Below, piece by piece: positions 61,660 through 64,000 of a stretch of DNA of 64,000 bases. The stretch lies in NCBI RefSeq assembly GCF_048553275.1, contig NZ_JBLZMW010000004.1:62001-126000 (forward strand), read 5' to 3'. This stretch comes from Pacificoceanicola sp048553275. GTDB lineage: Bacteria > Pseudomonadota > Alphaproteobacteria > Rhodobacterales > Rhodobacteraceae. Each line of letters starts with the position of its first letter. The stretch's first letter is position 1. The position numbers and the translations under genes were made by a program. Below the pieces are notes generated by a model. It was not told the DNA's origin. It did no database searches and was given only the letters and a program-made list of their open reading frames with translations.

Positions 61660-61830
61660 GATCACTTTGGCAGGTCTCCTGACTTGCGGGTCGCTGCGAT
61701 TGTCGGGCCTTCCCGGGGTGTCCCAGTGGCTGTGCCGATATCGCTCGCCGCTTACAGTTGCGGGGGCAGTCGCGGTCTTGCACCGCGTTCCCTATTACCC
61801 GGGCGAGCCCGGACCAAAGTGCACTCCGAG
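61660..61830 (-). ncRNA. Cobalamin riboswitch
   Basis: The minus strand carries the conserved B12-box AGTCAGGAGACCTGCC (61669-61684) and upstream GGTGCAAGACCGCGACTGCC, CCCGCAACTGTAAGCGG and a GGGAA segment near 61790, in the right order for the adenosylcobalamin aptamer. It lies about 155 bases before the btuB ATG. Binding of cobalamin should lower expression of the whole operon by hiding the ribosome site or ending transcription. Limits are approximate. Confidence 0.95.
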
Positions 61831-61926
61831 TACCGGGCCGACGTGCGAGTCGCAATCAAAGAATGCCGCGAGGCGTGCAAAGTGGGGCAGGTGTGCAACG
61901 GATGGCAGGGCTGTTCGGGGTCTTGA

Positions 61927-61963
61927 TGGGATATCGTGGGGCACCCCATGGGAATTCATGGGC
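61927..61963 (+). promoter_or_regulatory. TGGGN direct repeats, MraZ-operator-like
   Basis: TGGGA (61927), TGGGG (61937), TGGGA (61949) and TGGGC (61959) form two pairs, each with a 10-base period (5-base word plus 5-base spacer), as in the known MraZ binding sites. They lie about 610 bases before the mraZ start codon. Confidence 0.5.
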
Positions 61964-62304
61964 GAACTGTGGTTCAAGTCGTTGCAAGCCGCGAATACGA
62001 ATCGCGAAAGCAGGATTTTTAGGGGATTCAGGAGGAATCTGTGTCGATTCGCGGTTGAGTTTGGCTCTTGAAACACACGCGATGCCGACATGCGTGAAAA
62101 AAGTTGGGATTTTGTGGGGCAGGCTTTGCCCTGTTTCCTTCACGAACCGGTTACTACATGTGGTGAGAACAGACGGGAACAGCCACCAAATAGGCTGAAT
62201 TTTGCCTATATTGACCCGCTATATATAGTTTTCCACAGGGGCTGTGGACAATATGATGTGCCGAAGTCCCGCAGAAAACAGTTGATTACCATGAATTCCC
62301 ATGG
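61946..62304. repeat. 16-bp inverted repeat, arms 61946-61962 and 62289-62304
   Basis: CCATGGGAATTCATGG at 61946 is present as its exact reverse complement CCATGAATTCCCATGG at 62289. The arms contain one TGGGA-N5-TGG unit each, so the right arm is an inverted copy of the second TGGGN pair. Confidence 0.85.
62229..62251. promoter_or_regulatory. Convergent pair of DnaA-like boxes
   Basis: TTTTCCACA (62229-62237) fits the relaxed DnaA box TTWTNCACA, and the reverse complement of TGTGGACAA (62243-62251) is TTGTCCACA, one base from the consensus TTATCCACA. They are separated by five bases in an AT-rich surrounding. Confidence 0.45.
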
Positions 62305-62540
62305 CATCCCTGTATCACACGATGAGGGACGGCAAGGGGCGCAAGACCCCGCACCAAGTTCCAATAATAAAAAAAGAGCAGGTATCATACAGGCACCGCC
62401 CTTCATCGTGACAACAAGGATCCGGCGCGCGGGCGAGCAGACATCCCCCCAGGTGGCGCGCGCAGTCGGAGATACCCGCCAATGCGGGTCAGCGGCGGGT
62501 TGATCAGTGGCAGCAGATCAACCCGCCGTATTTCGTTTCA
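62260..62540 (+). ncRNA. Candidate UpsM-type 5'UTR small RNA of the dcw cluster
   Basis: In Rhodobacter the mraZ leader yields an abundant small RNA (UpsM) that ends at a terminator just before mraZ. Here a hairpin GGCGGGTTGATC/GATCAACCCGCC (62494-62527) followed by ATTTCGTTT lies about 40 bases before the mraZ start, with a second hairpin ACCCGC-CAAT-GCGGGT at 62474-62489 whose arm could pair alternatively. The 5' end is a guess. Confidence 0.5.
62494..62538 (+). terminator. Terminator-like hairpin in the mraZ leader
   Basis: A perfect 12-pair stem (GGCGGGTTGATC/GATCAACCCGCC) with a ten-base loop is followed by GTATTTCGTTTC. It lies upstream of mraZ with no gene before it on this strand, so it should attenuate the dcw transcript. 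Confidence 0.75.
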
Positions 62541-62567
62541 AGGGGGCGGTATAGAGGGGCAGGCGGA

Positions 62568-63080
62568 GTGAGCCGCAGGCTGAGGTTCAGAGGTGAGTTC
62601 ACCAACAAGGTGGACACGAAGGGCAGGGTGAGCATCCCGGCCCCGTTTCGCCGTGTGCTTCAGGCCGGTGATCCGGACTGGACCGAGGGTTTGAACCCGA
62701 ACTTCGTCATCGTCTATGGCGACCCGAAAAAGCCCTATCTGGAATGTTTCACCGTCGAGGAAATGGAAGCGGTCGAAGATCGCATCGCCGCCATGCCGCG
62801 CGGTTCCAAGAAGCGGAAACTTCTCGAATACATCTATTCGACGCAGAGCGTGACCACCTCCGTGGATGAGACAGGCCGCATCGTACTGTCCGCCGCGCTG
62901 CGCAAGAAGGCCGGGATTTCGGGGGAGGCGTACTTTGCCTCCAACCTCGACACCTTTCAGGTGTGGAACCCCGAAACCTTTGAAGAAGAGAACCGGGCCA
63001 ACGCCGAGGCTCTGTTGGAGGATCTGCCCGAGGACTTCGATCTCGCGCAGCTTCTGGACGAGGAAGACGAGGTGCTGTGA
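62568..63080 (+). CDS. mraZ: Transcriptional regulator MraZ
   Basis: The 170-residue protein starts with GTG (62568) after GGCGGA. It has two AbrB-like domains: GEFTNKVDTKGRVSIPAPFR (residues about 8-28) and the second at SVTTSVDETGRIVLSAALRK, each with the DxxxR motif. MraZ represses its own operon (dcw cluster) by binding TGGGN repeats. The stop overlaps rsmH. Confidence 0.96.
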   Translation: MSRRLRFRGEFTNKVDTKGRVSIPAPFRRVLQAGDPDWTEGLNPNFVIVYGDPKKPYLECFTVEEMEAVEDRIAAMPRGSKKRKLLEYIYSTQSVTTSVDETGRIVLSAALRKKAGISGEAYFASNLDTFQVWNPETFEEENRANAEALLEDLPEDFDLAQLLDEEDEVL

Positions 63081-64000
63081 TGGCCGATCCCCAGGGCGCG
63101 CCGCATATTCCCGTTTTGTTGCGCCCGCTGCTTGACGCGGTGGCGCCGGTCAAAGGTGTCTGGATCGACGGCACCCTTGGGGCGGGTGGCTACGCGCGCG
63201 GCCTTCTGGAGGCCGGTGCAGAGCATGTCATCGGCATTGACCGCGACCCGCTGGCACATGATCTGGCTATCGACTGGATTGCGCCCTACGCGGATCGCAT
63301 GACGCTGGTCGAAGGCAATTTTTCCGAAATGGATCGCTGTGCGAAGGACGTGGACGGCGTGGTGCTCGACCTTGGCGTGTCCTCGATGCAGCTTGACCGC
63401 GCCGAGCGCGGCTTTTCCTTCATGAAGGACGGTCCGCTGGATATGCGCATGGCACAATCGGGCCCCTCGGCGGCGGATCTGGTGAACGATCTGCCCGAGG
63501 AAGAGCTGGCCGACATTCTGTATCACTATGGCGAGGAACGGCAGTCGCGCAAGCTCGCGGGCCGCATCGTGCGGGCGCGCGAGATCAAGCCATTCGAGAC
63601 CACGCTGGAGCTTGCCGAGTTGATCGAGGGAGCGCTGGGCCGGACGAAGCCGGGCCAGGCCCATGCCGCAACCCGCAGTTTTCAGGCCCTGCGCATCGCC
63701 GTGAACGAAGAGTATCAGGCGCTGTGGCAGGGGCTTCTGGCGGCGGAGCGGGTGTTGAAACCGGGCGGTTTGCTGGCGGTTGTCACCTTCCATTCGGTCG
63801 AGGATCGCATGGTCAAACGCTTTTTCCAGCTCCACGGCGAGGCCAAGCGGCATGTGAACCGCTATTCCGACGAAACCCACGAACCCACCGCCCCCTTCGA
63901 TGTCATCACGCGCAAGGCGGTCGGGCCGGACAAGGAGGAACTGGCTGTCAATCCCCGTGCCCGCTCCGCCAAGCTGCGGGTTGGGCGGCGGACCACGGTT
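63080..64000 (+). CDS. rsmH: 16S rRNA m4C1402 methyltransferase RsmH, 3' end outside window
   Basis: The frame begins with ATG at 63080, overlapping the mraZ stop, and remains open to the last base (307 codons; the family has about 310-330). Motifs are HIPVLLRPLLDAV, the SAM loop WIDGTLGAGGYARGLLEAGA, DLGVSSMQLDRAERGFSF and VVTFHSVEDRMVKRFF. It methylates N4 of C1402 in the ribosomal decoding centre. Confidence 0.97.
   Translation, partial: MADPQGAPHIPVLLRPLLDAVAPVKGVWIDGTLGAGGYARGLLEAGAEHVIGIDRDPLAHDLAIDWIAPYADRMTLVEGNFSEMDRCAKDVDGVVLDLGVSSMQLDRAERGFSFMKDGPLDMRMAQSGPSAADLVNDLPEEELADILYHYGEERQSRKLAGRIVRAREIKPFETTLELAELIEGALGRTKPGQAHAATRSFQALRIAVNEEYQALWQGLLAAERVLKPGGLLAVVTFHSVEDRMVKRFFQLHGEAKRHVNRYSDETHEPTAPFDVITRKAVGPDKEELAVNPRARSAKLRVGRRTTV

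Larger units (their letters stand above)
61832..62567. other. 736-bp region between the B12 riboswitch and mraZ
   Basis: The region contains no credible gene. It holds the leftward btuB promoter at its left end and a long regulatory stretch for the dcw cluster: TGGGN combs, an inverted 16-bp repeat, a DnaA-like box pair and a strong hairpin before mraZ (each listed separately). Confidence 0.75.

Overview
This GC-rich window comes from an alphaproteobacterial chromosome, most likely a marine Rhodobacteraceae (Roseobacter-group) member. The evidence is the family resemblance of nearly every protein, the gene order coxB-ctaB-(small ORF)-ctaG-coxC-surf1-thrC-M16 peptidase, murA-DUF2948 and maf-rnase-yacG, the mraZ-rsmH start of the dcw cluster behind a long leader, and the short GC-rich hairpin repeats between genes. 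I see no prophage, insertion sequence or CRISPR array. One tRNA gene (Thr, GGT) is present.

Layout. (1) 1-10335, minus strand: a tad (tight adherence, Flp pilus) locus read right to left: three flp pilin genes, rcpC/cpaB, rcpA secretin, an OmpA-type lipoprotein, tadZ/cpaE, tadA, tadB, tadC and two TPR lipoproteins, the last cut by the window edge. (2) 10643-15720: a lytic transglycosylase, then a metallo-beta-lactamase-fold protein, a GNAT acetyltransferase, an M16 peptidase and thrC. (3) 15725-20049: SURF1 and the cytochrome c oxidase cluster, including a 55-residue membrane protein. (4) 20243-28537, plus strand: tldD, a membrane protein, dprA, topA, an L,D-transpeptidase and the two subunits of a 3-oxoacid CoA-transferase. 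(5) 28693-36229: purine/methylthioadenosine salvage (mtnP, a LysE exporter, apt), a SulP permease and assorted small enzymes. (6) 36230-43444: a probable orphan small transcript, ptsP, lysC, NTF2-like and DUF1178 proteins, and waaA. (7) 43606-56129: tRNA-Thr, murA, DUF2948, a 1063-residue reductive dehalogenase fused to its own reductase, maf, RNase E/G, yacG, a class V PLP enzyme, an MmgE/PrpD protein and the 5-oxoprolinase genes pxpBCA. (8) 56229-61830, minus strand: a cobalamin uptake operon (btuB, btuF, btuC, btuD and a second BtuF-like gene) behind a cobalamin riboswitch. (9) 61832-64000: a long regulatory leader and then mraZ and rsmH, which runs off the end.

The most interesting content is at 45838-49029 and 56229-62567. 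The reductive dehalogenase has no export signal, carries two [4Fe-4S] motifs, and continues into a flavin/NAD(P)H reductase domain and a [2Fe-2S] ferredoxin domain, so it should be a cytoplasmic, self-sufficient, cobalamin-dependent enzyme. It stands between genes (DUF2948 and maf) that I remember as separated by hisD...infA in relatives. About 7 kb away is the B12 uptake operon that could supply its cofactor. The stretch between the riboswitch and mraZ carries TGGGN combs with 10-bp spacing like MraZ operators, a 16-bp inverted copy of one of them, a convergent pair of DnaA-like boxes and a strong hairpin just before mraZ. This fits the 5'UTR small RNA (UpsM) described upstream of mraZ in Rhodobacter.

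Product names rest on motif and family recognition by eye; no database search was run.
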